A stretch of 64,000 nucleotides of DNA from Dysgonomonas sp. UBA7710 (GTDB taxonomy: Bacteria > Bacteroidota > Bacteroidia > Bacteroidales > Dysgonomonadaceae), in NCBI RefSeq assembly GCF_002482385.1, contig NZ_DLFW01000002.1, positions 549,238 to 613,237 of the forward strand. Reading direction: 5' to 3'. The notes below the pieces were generated by a model. It was not told where the DNA came from, did no database searches, and saw only the letters and a list, made by a program, of their open reading frames with translations. Every line of letters begins with the position of its first letter. The first letter of the stretch is position 1. Made by a program: the position numbers and the translations under genes. Positions 1 through 8,448 of the stretch are shown here, in pieces.

Positions 1-950
1 ATAACCTGTCGCTATTTGCGGAGGTACAGGAACGCTATATAGATTATCGCATGAATGGATTGGACGATGATCTGATGGATTTGACCAATAAGAATTATTA
101 TAACTTTATAAATCCGAAAGGCGGAATCTCATTCCGGTTCAGTAACTATAATGAGATTTACGGATCATTCGGGATTTCTAACAGGGAACCATTACGCGCA
201 GACCTGAAAGAATCACTGAAAGGCGGAGGTTCGCGAAGTATTGCTCCCGAAAAGCTATATGATTATGAGTTGGGTTATAAGTATGCTAATTCAATGGTTT
301 CATTCAGCGCCAATTTCTATTATATGGATTATAAAGACCAGTTGGTACAAACCGGTAAACTGAATGATATCGGTTATAAATTGCAGGAAAATGTACCGGA
401 CAGTTACCGTACAGGTATAGAACTATCATTGGCTTATACCCCTACCGAATGGTTGCGCCTGGATGGGAACCTGACATTGAGCCGCAATAAGATAAAGAAC
501 TATACGGTTTATTACGATCTGTATGATAATCAGAATGACTGGAATCAGGTAGGACAAGTTTCGGAATTCCATAAATCGACTGATATTTCATTCTCTCCGA
601 ATACGGTGGGTAGCCTCGGCGTTACATTTAAACCATTCGAGAAAGAAGATTTTACGCTGTCTTTTATCAATAAGTATGTTGGTCGTATGTATTATGATAA
701 CACCTCGAATGCCGAAAATCGTTTGTCAGATTATTTTATAACCGATATGGTGGCTTCATATACACTGGATGCCCATAAAATAGGTAAATTTGATTTTCAG
801 TTCTTTATCAATAATTTGGCAAGTATCAAATATAGTGCGAATGCATGGGTATATACTGCCCGTTTCGAAGATGGGAGCGAATCGGTTGACCGTGGTTTAT
901 ATCCACAGGCAGGCGCGAACCTGCTGGGGAAAATAAGATACCGCTTCTGA
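1..950 (+). CDS. TonB-dependent outer membrane receptor, C-terminal part
   Basis: The gene begins before the window. The frame is open from base 3, before the first in-window ATG at 51, so this is an internal fragment and not a full gene. About 315 residues remain, made of alternating amphipathic beta strands rich in Tyr, Asn and Asp (for example SLFAEVQERYIDYRM, then repeated YKYANSMVSFSANFYYMDY-type strands). It ends in IRYRF with a terminal Phe, the usual outer-membrane-barrel end. It would form the C-terminal strands of the TonB-gated barrel. A PnuC-family transporter gene follows after 115 bp on the same strand, and Bacteroides has a thiamine uptake operon of receptor, PnuT and thiamine pyrophosphokinase in this order. 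A thiamine or related-vitamin receptor is therefore plausible, but the plug domain and any riboswitch lie outside the window. Confidence 0.9.
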   Translation, partial: NLSLFAEVQERYIDYRMNGLDDDLMDLTNKNYYNFINPKGGISFRFSNYNEIYGSFGISNREPLRADLKESLKGGGSRSIAPEKLYDYELGYKYANSMVSFSANFYYMDYKDQLVQTGKLNDIGYKLQENVPDSYRTGIELSLAYTPTEWLRLDGNLTLSRNKIKNYTVYYDLYDNQNDWNQVGQVSEFHKSTDISFSPNTVGSLGVTFKPFEKEDFTLSFINKYVGRMYYDNTSNAENRLSDYFITDMVASYTLDAHKIGKFDFQFFINNLASIKYSANAWVYTARFEDGSESVDRGLYPQAGANLLGKIRYRF

Positions 951-961
951 TAGAAATATTA

Positions 962-1047
962 GTTACGAGTTACGAGTTACAAGTTACGAGTTACAAGTAA
1001 CCGTGTATTGCAACTCGTAACTTGTAACTCGTAACTGCCCAAAGGGC
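962..1047. repeat. Heptamer tract forming a 25-bp perfect stem-loop
   Basis: Five tandem heptamers GTTACRA run from 962 to 996, and three complementary heptamers (TCGTAAC/TTGTAAC) run from 1015 to 1035. Bases 968-992 and 1012-1036 are an exact 25-bp inverted repeat with a 19-nt loop, followed by a small GCCC/GGGC hairpin at 1037-1047. It lies between two genes that look co-transcribed. There is no T tract after the stem, so a classical terminator is unlikely; an RNA processing or stabilising hairpin is possible. Related heptamer tracts recur across the window. Confidence 0.9.
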
Positions 1048-1065
1048 GAAGTAACCCGTAACTTT

Positions 1066-1665
1066 ATGATGGATTTAATTCTTTCTTTTATAGAAAATAA
1101 CTGGGTAAGTATAACCGGCGCAATTATAGGGCTGGTTTTCCTGTATTTGGAATACAAAGCTAATGTATGGATGTGGGCTGCAAGTATCGTTATGGCCGCA
1201 TTCTATATCTATATATTCTATAAAACAGAGTTGTATGCCAGCATGGGAATTTATATCTATTTCTTTCTGGCTTCTGTCTACGGCTGGATAGTATGGATCA
1301 TGCGTAACAGGGACAAAGATTCGGGAGCGGAGATTATTACCCATGTCGGGAGGCGGTTCATTGTTCCCGTTATTTTAGGAGTGATAATTATCTCGTTGTT
1401 GATTTATTTCATTCTGATACAATTTAGTCACAATCAGTCTTTTATTACTATCGGTGATGCCGTTACCACATCGCTCAATATTGTCGCATTGTGGATGATC
1501 TCCCGTAAGTGGGCCGAGCAGTGGTTGCTCGTAATACCGGCTAACGCAGTATCTAGTATATTGTTATTCATACAACAAGATGTTATGTCGGGAATATTGT
1601 TTTTCATCTTCTTTGTGGTATCTATTTTCGGATATACTAATTGGAGAAGAATGATTACCAGTTAA
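1066..1665 (+). CDS. PnuC/PnuT-family vitamin (nicotinamide riboside or thiamine) transporter
   Basis: This 199-residue inner membrane protein is the usual size for PnuC, with about seven hydrophobic segments across its length. Typical family features are visible in the first half: a segment reading GLVFLYLEYKANVWMW, then YGWIVW near residue 70-76, the aromatic pore region of PnuC proteins. The family moves unphosphorylated vitamins by facilitated diffusion, with trapping by an intracellular kinase. The upstream TonB receptor suggests the Bacteroides-type pair of outer membrane receptor plus PnuT for thiamine, but nicotinamide riboside cannot be excluded from sequence alone. No kinase gene follows. 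A second ATG at 1069 is an equally possible start. Confidence 0.88.
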   Translation: MMDLILSFIENNWVSITGAIIGLVFLYLEYKANVWMWAASIVMAAFYIYIFYKTELYASMGIYIYFFLASVYGWIVWIMRNRDKDSGAEIITHVGRRFIVPVILGVIIISLLIYFILIQFSHNQSFITIGDAVTTSLNIVALWMISRKWAEQWLLVIPANAVSSILLFIQQDVMSGILFFIFFVVSIFGYTNWRRMITS

Positions 1666-1711
1666 TTAAGTATCTAAAAATAAGCTAAAGGAAATATATA
1701 AAATCAATATT

Positions 1712-1744
1712 TTTCTCAATAATAGATTATTCCTATTATCTTTA
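1712..1744 (+). promoter_or_regulatory. Possible promoter of the polysaccharide cluster
   Basis: TTTC at 1712-1715 and TATCTTTA at 1737-1744 are 21 nt apart. This is a weak match to the Bacteroidota TTTG/TAnnTTTG pattern, 29 bp before the first glycosyltransferase start. The call rests on position and partial motif match only. Confidence 0.3.
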
Positions 1745-1772
1745 CAATTTCAAATTGTAGGCAAAGCATTAA

Positions 1773-2837
1773 ATGAAGATTTTCCAAATCATAACAGTTT
1801 CAGAATATGGGGGAGCGCAGACGATTGTGGCAAATCTTGTTAAAACTTTGAGTTCCGAACACGAACTGTTTGTTTTATATGGAGGCGATGGCGAAGCATG
1901 GAACGCTTTAGGAAATAATTTTACAAAAATAAAATTAAACAATCACCGCAAAGAGGTATCAATAAGAGATATAGGTCTGCTCCTCAAACTTTATTATTAT
2001 AGATTCAAATATAATCCTGATGTCGTACACCTTCATTCTTCGAAGATGGGTGTATTGGGACGTATTGTTTTCAGCCGTAAAAAAACAGTATATACGGTTC
2101 ATGGATTCGATTCGATACGGAAAGCTTTTAAGCGTTTTCTGATTGTAGAACGTTTTCTCAAAAACAGCGCGTATAAAATAATAGGGGTCAGCCAATACGA
2201 TGTGGACAGTATGCGTGAGGAAGGTATCTATAAGAATGTGGAATGTATATACAATGGAGTTACGGACCAGTATCTGGAGCAGGTGGAAATAAAGGACCGG
2301 ATTACAACAGAACTGGACAGACTGCAATTATCGTATTCCAAAACCGTAATGTGCATATCCCGTATCTCAAAACAGAAGAAATTCGACCTTTTCCTTGATA
2401 TAGCAAAACGAATGCCGCAATATGCATTTGTGTGGATTGGAAATAAAAAAGAAGTACATAATGTACCTTCCAATGTTTTCTGTTTAGGGGAGGCCCATCT
2501 GGCATGTTCCTACCTGAAATATGCAGATTTGTTTATACTTCCGTCTAATTACGAGGGCTTACCTATGTCTTTATTGGAAGCTTTGGCATTCGGAGTCCCG
2601 GTGGTTGCTTCAGCGGTTGGTGGCATAACTGAGGTACTCGACGGACAAAACGGTTTTGCTGTAAACAATGATATAAATCTGTTTACAGAGAAGATAGAAT
2701 ACATCCTTTCGGATGAAAATATAAAAAAAAGCATGTCAATACATGCAAGACAATCATATCTTGCTAACTTTACAATCGAAAAAATGGTAGACGGATATAA
2801 ATCCGTCTTTAACGCAATCGTTGCAAATAAAAAATGA
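1773..2837 (+). CDS. GT4-family glycosyltransferase
   Basis: This 354-residue GT-B fold glycosyltransferase is predicted to be cytosolic or peripheral. The N-terminal half carries the GGAQT acceptor-side loop near residue 13-17. The C-terminal glycosyltransferase group 1 domain has the nucleotide-sugar signature NYEGLPMSLLEALAFG around residues 260-276. GT4 enzymes are retaining and transfer one sugar from a nucleotide donor onto a growing glycan. It opens the surface polysaccharide cluster, and its stop codon overlaps the next start by 4 bp (ATGA), so the two are translationally coupled. Donor and acceptor cannot be assigned. Confidence 0.9.
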   Translation: MKIFQIITVSEYGGAQTIVANLVKTLSSEHELFVLYGGDGEAWNALGNNFTKIKLNNHRKEVSIRDIGLLLKLYYYRFKYNPDVVHLHSSKMGVLGRIVFSRKKTVYTVHGFDSIRKAFKRFLIVERFLKNSAYKIIGVSQYDVDSMREEGIYKNVECIYNGVTDQYLEQVEIKDRITTELDRLQLSYSKTVMCISRISKQKKFDLFLDIAKRMPQYAFVWIGNKKEVHNVPSNVFCLGEAHLACSYLKYADLFILPSNYEGLPMSLLEALAFGVPVVASAVGGITEVLDGQNGFAVNNDINLFTEKIEYILSDENIKKSMSIHARQSYLANFTIEKMVDGYKSVFNAIVANKK

Positions 2838-3898
2838 ACAAGCCTCTGGTTTCAGTATTGATGCCTTGTTACAATGTGGAAAAGTATCTGGAAGAATCGA
2901 TGGACTCGCTTCTGAATCAAACATATACAGATTTACAGATTGTAGCCATAAATGATTGTTCTACGGATAATACAGGCCGGATACTGCAAGAACTGGCCCG
3001 AAAAGACCCGCGTATAACAATTATAGAAAATGAGGAGAACCTGAAGCTTATAAAAACGTTGAATAAAGGAATCGGTTTCTGTAAAGGCGAATATATCGCC
3101 CGTATGGATGCGGATGATATAGCTTTGCCTACCCGTATAGAGAAAGAGGTTGCATTTCTGGAGAGAAATAAAGAACATGATATTGTCAGTACGCTTTTTT
3201 ATGCTTTCAGAACAGAGAATCCCGGGAAACGGGATTTGCACCATAGTCCCCTGCAAAATGAGGAATTAAGAGCCTACCTGTTATTTAAATCCGGTATTTG
3301 CCATCCGGCTGTAATGATGCGCAAACGTGTATTTACTGAATTAGGACTGAGCTTTGAAGCAGAGTACCTTCATGTCGAAGATTATGCATTATGGTCTAAG
3401 GCTATATATAAAACAAAACTTGCTAATATTGGGGAACCGCTTCTTTTGTATCGTGTTCACCAACACCAGGTGTCGTCGCTGAATGAAGAGCTACAAACTA
3501 ATAATAAGAAAAAGGTATTTAAGATTCATTGCAGGCATTTGGGTCTGCCCATGGACGATGATTTTCTGGAAATATATGCATCGGTCGCAGAATGTGTACC
3601 TTTACATTCATCTTTTAAGTATTTGGCTCAGTGTGAAGAGCTTATGCTTTCATTGATTCGGATAAACAGGGATAAACCATTTTGTGATGCAGCCTATCTT
3701 GAGCACATGTTATCAGTTCACTGGCTCCGGTTATGTGCCAATTCGCGTCTGGGATTGAAAGTCCTGCGCAGGCTGAAAGAGTCTCCTTTGTATAAGGAAG
3801 AGAATTATACATCAAGAGATTTTGCTATTCTTTACACAAAGTGTACTTTTAAACTCAAATATAAAAAATCGCTTATTTACAAACTTGTATTCAGGTAA
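2834..3898 (+). CDS. GT2-family glycosyltransferase
   Basis: This 354-residue inverting GT-A glycosyltransferase starts with the family opening VSVLMPCYNVEKYLEESMDS. The donor- and metal-binding motif MDADD lies at about residues 90-94, and the acceptor-site region contains VEDYALW near residue 183-189. The last 130 residues are basic and not clearly assigned. The start is fixed by the 4-bp overlap with the previous gene. It adds a sugar during assembly of the cell-surface polysaccharide; the specific linkage is unknown. Confidence 0.9.
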   Translation: MNKPLVSVLMPCYNVEKYLEESMDSLLNQTYTDLQIVAINDCSTDNTGRILQELARKDPRITIIENEENLKLIKTLNKGIGFCKGEYIARMDADDIALPTRIEKEVAFLERNKEHDIVSTLFYAFRTENPGKRDLHHSPLQNEELRAYLLFKSGICHPAVMMRKRVFTELGLSFEAEYLHVEDYALWSKAIYKTKLANIGEPLLLYRVHQHQVSSLNEELQTNNKKKVFKIHCRHLGLPMDDDFLEIYASVAECVPLHSSFKYLAQCEELMLSLIRINRDKPFCDAAYLEHMLSVHWLRLCANSRLGLKVLRRLKESPLYKEENYTSRDFAILYTKCTFKLKYKKSLIYKLVFR

Positions 3899-3901
3899 TA
3901 T

Positions 3902-5188
3902 ATGGCCAAGTTAAAAGAGATTATACCGATGTTTCTGCCGTTGATATTGACGTTTTACTTCATATATCCGCAGGCGCTTGACATACGGGGTTCTTCCTTT
4001 ATTCTCTTATCGGGAGTTTTGGGACTGGGGCTATACACTTATCATAACTTTCCATTTAGGGAAGTGATATATGTAATGGCCGGCTTACTTGTAATGCTTT
4101 TTATATTTTACACTTCCGGGTGGTTGAACGATACGAATGATCCTTATACATTTGGTTATATCAGAAGCCAGATAGCATGGTTCTTCTCGGCATATCTGGT
4201 TATTTTTTCTATATATAAGATACATAAGAAACCCTCGTTTAATATAGTTCTCCTGTATATTGCAGCAGCTATAGGGTTGCAGGCACTAATCACCTTTGGA
4301 ATGAATCAGAGCGAGGCTATACATGATTTCTTCTTTTCGATACAGATGCAGGCTGAATATACAGAAGATGTAATGGACGTAGGAGGAAGCCAACGGCTGA
4401 TGGGATATGGTATCGCCTTCTTTGGAGCAGGTGTTATAAGCGGTATCGGACTTATTGTAATTTCTTATCTGTTAATGAGGCTGAAACTGAACAATAAAGG
4501 TTTTATCGCATTGATATTACTATATGTCTTTACATTCTATATCGGTTTGTTTATGGCACGTACAACAGTAATCGGTGCGGCTGTAGGGCTGGTGGTAATA
4601 GGCATATTGTATTTTTGGGATAATAAGTCGGTAAAAAAACAGGCGAGAATCTTTTTCATATCATCCATCTTTATGATGGCCGGCGGATATGTTTTTGCTA
4701 TGTTTTATTTTCCTCATTTCTCCGATTGGGCATTTGAGTTGTTTACCAACTTTATAAGGACAGGCAAACTGGAAACCCGTTCATCTAACGGATTGGAACA
4801 AATGTTTCTAATTCCGAAAGATCTGGATACTCTAATTTTTGGTTCCGGGAGGATGTCTTTTTTTGGAACAGATGTCGGATACTCACGTATGCTCTTTTGG
4901 ATAGGGATTCCCGGCACTATTTATTTTTATTGTTTTGCTATGTTGGTGGCTCGGCTTTATTTAACTAAAGATTGGGCGGTAAATCTGATGTCGGCAGCTA
5001 TAATTATCTACTCTTTAGGGTTAAATGTGAAAGGTTGGGTCGATTTAAATCTGATTATATACTTATTCTTCTTTTATTTCATGTTCTATAAATACTATAT
5101 CTATATACCAAGCAGGAATATAGGAATGAGGACTTTGGTTAGTTACAAAAATGAAAAGAAGCGGAGAAATAGGGAATCAACCATATGA
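3902..5188 (+). CDS. O-antigen polymerase/ligase-like membrane protein (Wzy/WaaL type)
   Basis: The product has 428 residues with about ten to twelve hydrophobic helices along its whole length and a basic C-terminal tail (YKNEKKRRNR). One larger polar region, about residues 280-330, contains LETRSSNG and IFGSGRMSFFG. This matches the long periplasmic loop of the O-antigen ligase/polymerase superfamily, where the last segment before a helix typically reads GxG. Such proteins polymerise repeat units or ligate glycan to lipid A. Sequence identity within the family is low, so Wzy and ligase roles cannot be separated here. It starts 3 bp after the GT2 gene. Confidence 0.8.
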   Translation: MAKLKEIIPMFLPLILTFYFIYPQALDIRGSSFILLSGVLGLGLYTYHNFPFREVIYVMAGLLVMLFIFYTSGWLNDTNDPYTFGYIRSQIAWFFSAYLVIFSIYKIHKKPSFNIVLLYIAAAIGLQALITFGMNQSEAIHDFFFSIQMQAEYTEDVMDVGGSQRLMGYGIAFFGAGVISGIGLIVISYLLMRLKLNNKGFIALILLYVFTFYIGLFMARTTVIGAAVGLVVIGILYFWDNKSVKKQARIFFISSIFMMAGGYVFAMFYFPHFSDWAFELFTNFIRTGKLETRSSNGLEQMFLIPKDLDTLIFGSGRMSFFGTDVGYSRMLFWIGIPGTIYFYCFAMLVARLYLTKDWAVNLMSAAIIIYSLGLNVKGWVDLNLIIYLFFFYFMFYKYYIYIPSRNIGMRTLVSYKNEKKRRNRESTI

Positions 5189-5292
5189 TGAGTAAGTGAA
5201 AGTTTTAATAAAATATTATTCAGCAGCAACTAAACTACGGTAGTTATACATAAAAAATAATAAATAAGTCAAAGATCTTAAATAAAAAAATA

Positions 5293-5988
5293 ATGAAAGA
5301 GTGTATTATTCTGGCAGGAGGTTTTGGCACTCGTTTACAGTCGGTTGTGAACGATGTTCCTAAATGTATGGCAGAAGTCGCCGGAAAACCGTTTTTACAA
5401 TACTTATTTGATTATGCAGCTAATGAAGGATTCAATCACATAATCCTTTCATTGGGCTATAAGTCTGATATTGTTATCAACTGGCTTAGAACTCAAAACA
5501 GACCTTTCGGAATTTCATATGTAGTAGAACAATATCCTTTAGGTACAGGTGGAGCTATAAAGTTAGCATTCGAAAAAGTAAAAGGGACAGAAGCTTTTGT
5601 TATAAACGGTGATACCTTTTTTGATATAGATTCGGAATCATTACTGGAGTTCCACAGGGCAAAGGAATCGGATATATCAGTAGCCCTTAAACCTATGCTG
5701 GATTTTGACAGGTACGGCTCTGTAGAATTGGATGATGAAAAACGTATTATATGCTTTAATGAAAAGGAATATAAAAAAGAAGGATTGATTAACGGGGGGG
5801 TATATATAGTCACAAAAAAACTATTTTCCAAATTATCCCTACCTGAAAAATTCTCTTTTGAAAAAGATATAATGGAGTCACATATTCGCAATATAAATAT
5901 TTATGGCTATCAGCAGGATAATTACTTTATAGATATAGGGATACCTTCCGATTTTGAAAAAGCGAATGCGGATTTTCTTGAAAAATAG
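5293..5988 (+). CDS. hddC: D-glycero-D-manno-heptose 1-phosphate guanylyltransferase-like nucleotidyltransferase
   Basis: This 231-residue nucleotidyltransferase has the N-terminal nucleotide-binding signature LAGGFGTRLQSVVNDVPKCM (residues 6-25) and the metal-binding INGDTFFDID near residue 98-107. Length and motifs fit HddC, which makes GDP-D-glycero-alpha-D-manno-heptose from the heptose 1-phosphate and GTP. The two following genes encode the phosphatase (GmhB) and kinase (HddA) of the same pathway, which strongly favours this over a generic sugar-phosphate nucleotidyltransferase. A 104-bp AT-rich gap precedes it with no clear promoter. Confidence 0.87.
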   Translation: MKECIILAGGFGTRLQSVVNDVPKCMAEVAGKPFLQYLFDYAANEGFNHIILSLGYKSDIVINWLRTQNRPFGISYVVEQYPLGTGGAIKLAFEKVKGTEAFVINGDTFFDIDSESLLEFHRAKESDISVALKPMLDFDRYGSVELDDEKRIICFNEKEYKKEGLINGGVYIVTKKLFSKLSLPEKFSFEKDIMESHIRNINIYGYQQDNYFIDIGIPSDFEKANADFLEK

Positions 5989-6005
5989 AAGACGTGAATA
6001 AAAAG

Positions 6006-6551
6006 ATGAGTAATTTGAAGAAATACAAATATCTTTTCTTAGACAGAGATGGCGTAATCAATGTGGAACGTCCAGGTGATTATGTGAAAAATACATCTGA
6101 ATTTGTCTTCGAAAAAGATTCATTAAAGGCAATAGCGTTACTATCTCAGGTTTTTGATTATATATTTGTTGTAACAAACCAAAGAGGAGTGGGGCGGAAT
6201 GTAATGTCCCTGTCCGATCTTGAGCATGTACATAACTATATGATACATGAGATAGAAAAAGCCGGAGGTTATATTACCGATATATACTTCTGTACCGATT
6301 TGGATTCTGCAGCTATAAACCGGAAACCCAATATAGGTATGGCATTTCAGATTCAGCGGGATTATCCTGAGGTTGATTTTGCCCGGTCAATAATGGTAGG
6401 CAACAGCAAATCAGATATTGAGTTTGGTAATAAGCTGGAGATGTTGACTGTGCTGGTTGGTGATAAATATAAAAAAGAACATAAAATATATCAGGCTGTA
6501 AATGCTTATTACGAAAATCTGTATAAGTTTGCAGTTAATTTTACAAAATAA
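6006..6551 (+). CDS. gmhB: D-glycero-D-manno-heptose 1,7-bisphosphate phosphatase (HAD family)
   Basis: This protein of about 181 residues belongs to the HAD histidinol-phosphatase/GmhB group. It has the nucleophile motif FLDRDGVIN near the N terminus, VVTNQRGVGR (motif II) about residues 56-65, and the acidic motif VGNSKSDIEFG near residue 135-145. It would remove the C7 phosphate from the heptose bisphosphate. The ATG at 6006 is preferred; an in-frame GTG at 5994 would add four residues. It lies 17 bp after hddC and 12 bp before hddA. A typical GmhB carries a Cys-rich zinc loop, which is not obvious here (one Cys in the region YFCTDLD). Confidence 0.85.
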   Translation: MSNLKKYKYLFLDRDGVINVERPGDYVKNTSEFVFEKDSLKAIALLSQVFDYIFVVTNQRGVGRNVMSLSDLEHVHNYMIHEIEKAGGYITDIYFCTDLDSAAINRKPNIGMAFQIQRDYPEVDFARSIMVGNSKSDIEFGNKLEMLTVLVGDKYKKEHKIYQAVNAYYENLYKFAVNFTK

Positions 6552-6563
6552 AAAAATCCGGCT

Positions 6564-7592
6564 ATGATTATAAGAAGTAAAGCGCCTTTCAGACTGGGAT
6601 TGGCAGGTGGAGGAACGGATGTTTCTCCATATTCGGATCTGTATGGGGGCTGCATACTGAATGCTACTATCAGTTTGTATGCATATGCCAATATAGAACC
6701 ACGCGCCGATAACAAAATTGTATTCCGTATACCTCAGAATGATGAAGAATATATATTCGATGCTGCTTTGGAACTTCCCATATTGAATGACAAATCGGAT
6801 CTGATGAAAGGTATTTACAATAGGGTGGTGAAAGATTTCATACACAAACCGTTATCTTTTACACTTACATGTGCTTTGGAGGTTCCTTTTGGCTCGGGAT
6901 TGGGAACATCTTCAACATTGGCCGTCGCCATATTAGGGGCATATGCGGAATGGCTTACACTACCTTTAGGTGAATATGATCTGGCCTATCTGGCCTATCT
7001 TATCGAACGTGCCGACCTGAAACAAGCCGGAGGAAAGCAGGACCAGTATGCTGCGGCATTCGGGGGATTTAACTTTATGGAGTTTTACTCTGATGATAAA
7101 GTTATTGTAAATCCGTTGCGTATCCGCAATGAGACAATAAATGAATTGTCAAACAATATGTTGCTGTATTATACCAACACTGGCCGTAATTCGGGTGATA
7201 TAATAGAAAAGCAGCAGAAGAACGTCAAAGAACAAAAGTCAAAGTCTATTGAGGCAATGCATCAGATAAAGAACCAGGCATATGAAATAAAAGAAGCCGT
7301 TCTTAAAAATAATCTTGACGAAATAGGACATATCCTGCATCGCGGGTGGACATATAAAAAGGAAATGGCAGATGGTATATCGACCCCATTGTTTGAAGAG
7401 ATATATAACACGGCCATAAGCGCAGGCTCGTCGGGCGGGAAGATATCCGGTGCCGGCGGCGGAGGTTATGTCTTTTTTTATTGTCCGGGTAATACACGGT
7501 TTGCTGTGTCCAGAGCTTTGGAAAGCCTTGGGGGAAGAGTGCAACAGTATTCCTTTACCAAAAAAGGACTGGAAACCTGGCACACAAGATAA
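6564..7592 (+). CDS. hddA: D-glycero-D-manno-heptose 7-phosphate kinase (GHMP kinase)
   Basis: The 342 residues match the roughly 341 of HddA. The start APFRLGLAGGGTDVSPYSD is diagnostic of HddA-type GHMP kinases, the ATP-binding loop PFGSGLGTSSTLAVA is at about residues 108-122, and the C-terminal KISGAGGGGYVFFY is at about 293-306. It phosphorylates D-glycero-D-manno-heptose 7-phosphate at C1 to give the 1,7-bisphosphate used by GmhB. With hddC and gmhB it gives three of the four GDP-heptose steps; the isomerase gene gmhA is not in the window. Confidence 0.9.
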   Translation: MIIRSKAPFRLGLAGGGTDVSPYSDLYGGCILNATISLYAYANIEPRADNKIVFRIPQNDEEYIFDAALELPILNDKSDLMKGIYNRVVKDFIHKPLSFTLTCALEVPFGSGLGTSSTLAVAILGAYAEWLTLPLGEYDLAYLAYLIERADLKQAGGKQDQYAAAFGGFNFMEFYSDDKVIVNPLRIRNETINELSNNMLLYYTNTGRNSGDIIEKQQKNVKEQKSKSIEAMHQIKNQAYEIKEAVLKNNLDEIGHILHRGWTYKKEMADGISTPLFEEIYNTAISAGSSGGKISGAGGGGYVFFYCPGNTRFAVSRALESLGGRVQQYSFTKKGLETWHTR

Positions 7593-7597
7593 ACAAA

Positions 7598-8431
7598 ATG
7601 AAGCTGGCTGTCCTTATACGTGTTTACGATAGAATAGAGGATTTGAAATACAATCTTCAGATTATCTCCGATACCTGGAAAGAGAATGATTATTATATTA
7701 TAGTTGTCAGTAATGGAAAGAAAAACGGTTACGACATTTTACCCGAATCTATTCCTCACATAGACAAACTGGTAATTCTCGAAGAAAATGCCGGACATAG
7801 GAAGGGAAACTCCCAATTACTGATGGAAGGAGTAAAGTACATCCCAGGGGACTGTAAATATACGTTGATACTGGAGGCTGATACATGGGTTTACGGAGAT
7901 AGTATTCAGTCTAAATATACGAAACTACTGTCAGAGAAGGCAGATACCGTGTGGGCCAGCGCCGACTGGTATGATAAGTATTATGCCCTGGCTACAGACT
8001 TTGCAATTATTAAAACGGAATATATAAAAAATAACCCCGGAATATTTGATTTTGAGCTTTTTCCGGAGTGTCATATCACAAACTTTTTACGAGATACGAA
8101 TGTCAGATTCATGTGGATAAAAGAGAATATGCCGGTACATGTACCCAGTTATATTCGTTATAGCTATCCTTATGTACCCAATATAAAAGAAGGGCGTTTT
8201 TATGTATTCCCGAAATCCAGGACAGTGACTCACCATATCGAGTTTCTGAAAGGTGGAATGGAACAAAAGAAGCGTTATTTTAATATTGTGGCCGGCACAG
8301 ATTACTTTCCTCAGGTGAAATCCGGAAATAAGGCGTGGAACCGCTTTAAAATGAACTTCTGGATAGGACTGAGCAAATGTTTTGTAAAACGTAGCTGGTA
8401 TAGTAAAAAAACATATAAAGTAATAGGGTAA
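7598..8431 (+). CDS. Unassigned GT-A-like glycosyltransferase
   Basis: The product has 277 residues. It starts like a GT-A sugar transferase (MKLAVLIRVYDRIEDLKYNL), and a DxD-like LEADTWV lies near residue 90-96, so a nucleotide-sugar-dependent enzyme is likely. The rest does not match a family I can name: it is rich in aromatic residues, has no membrane segment, and contains a histidine pair (VTHHIEFL) near residue 210. It lies 5 bp after hddA. The placement suggests use of the GDP-heptose made by the three upstream genes, but that is inference. Confidence 0.65.
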   Translation: MKLAVLIRVYDRIEDLKYNLQIISDTWKENDYYIIVVSNGKKNGYDILPESIPHIDKLVILEENAGHRKGNSQLLMEGVKYIPGDCKYTLILEADTWVYGDSIQSKYTKLLSEKADTVWASADWYDKYYALATDFAIIKTEYIKNNPGIFDFELFPECHITNFLRDTNVRFMWIKENMPVHVPSYIRYSYPYVPNIKEGRFYVFPKSRTVTHHIEFLKGGMEQKKRYFNIVAGTDYFPQVKSGNKAWNRFKMNFWIGLSKCFVKRSWYSKKTYKVIG

Positions 8432-8448
8432 AGCGATTTTTCAGATTT

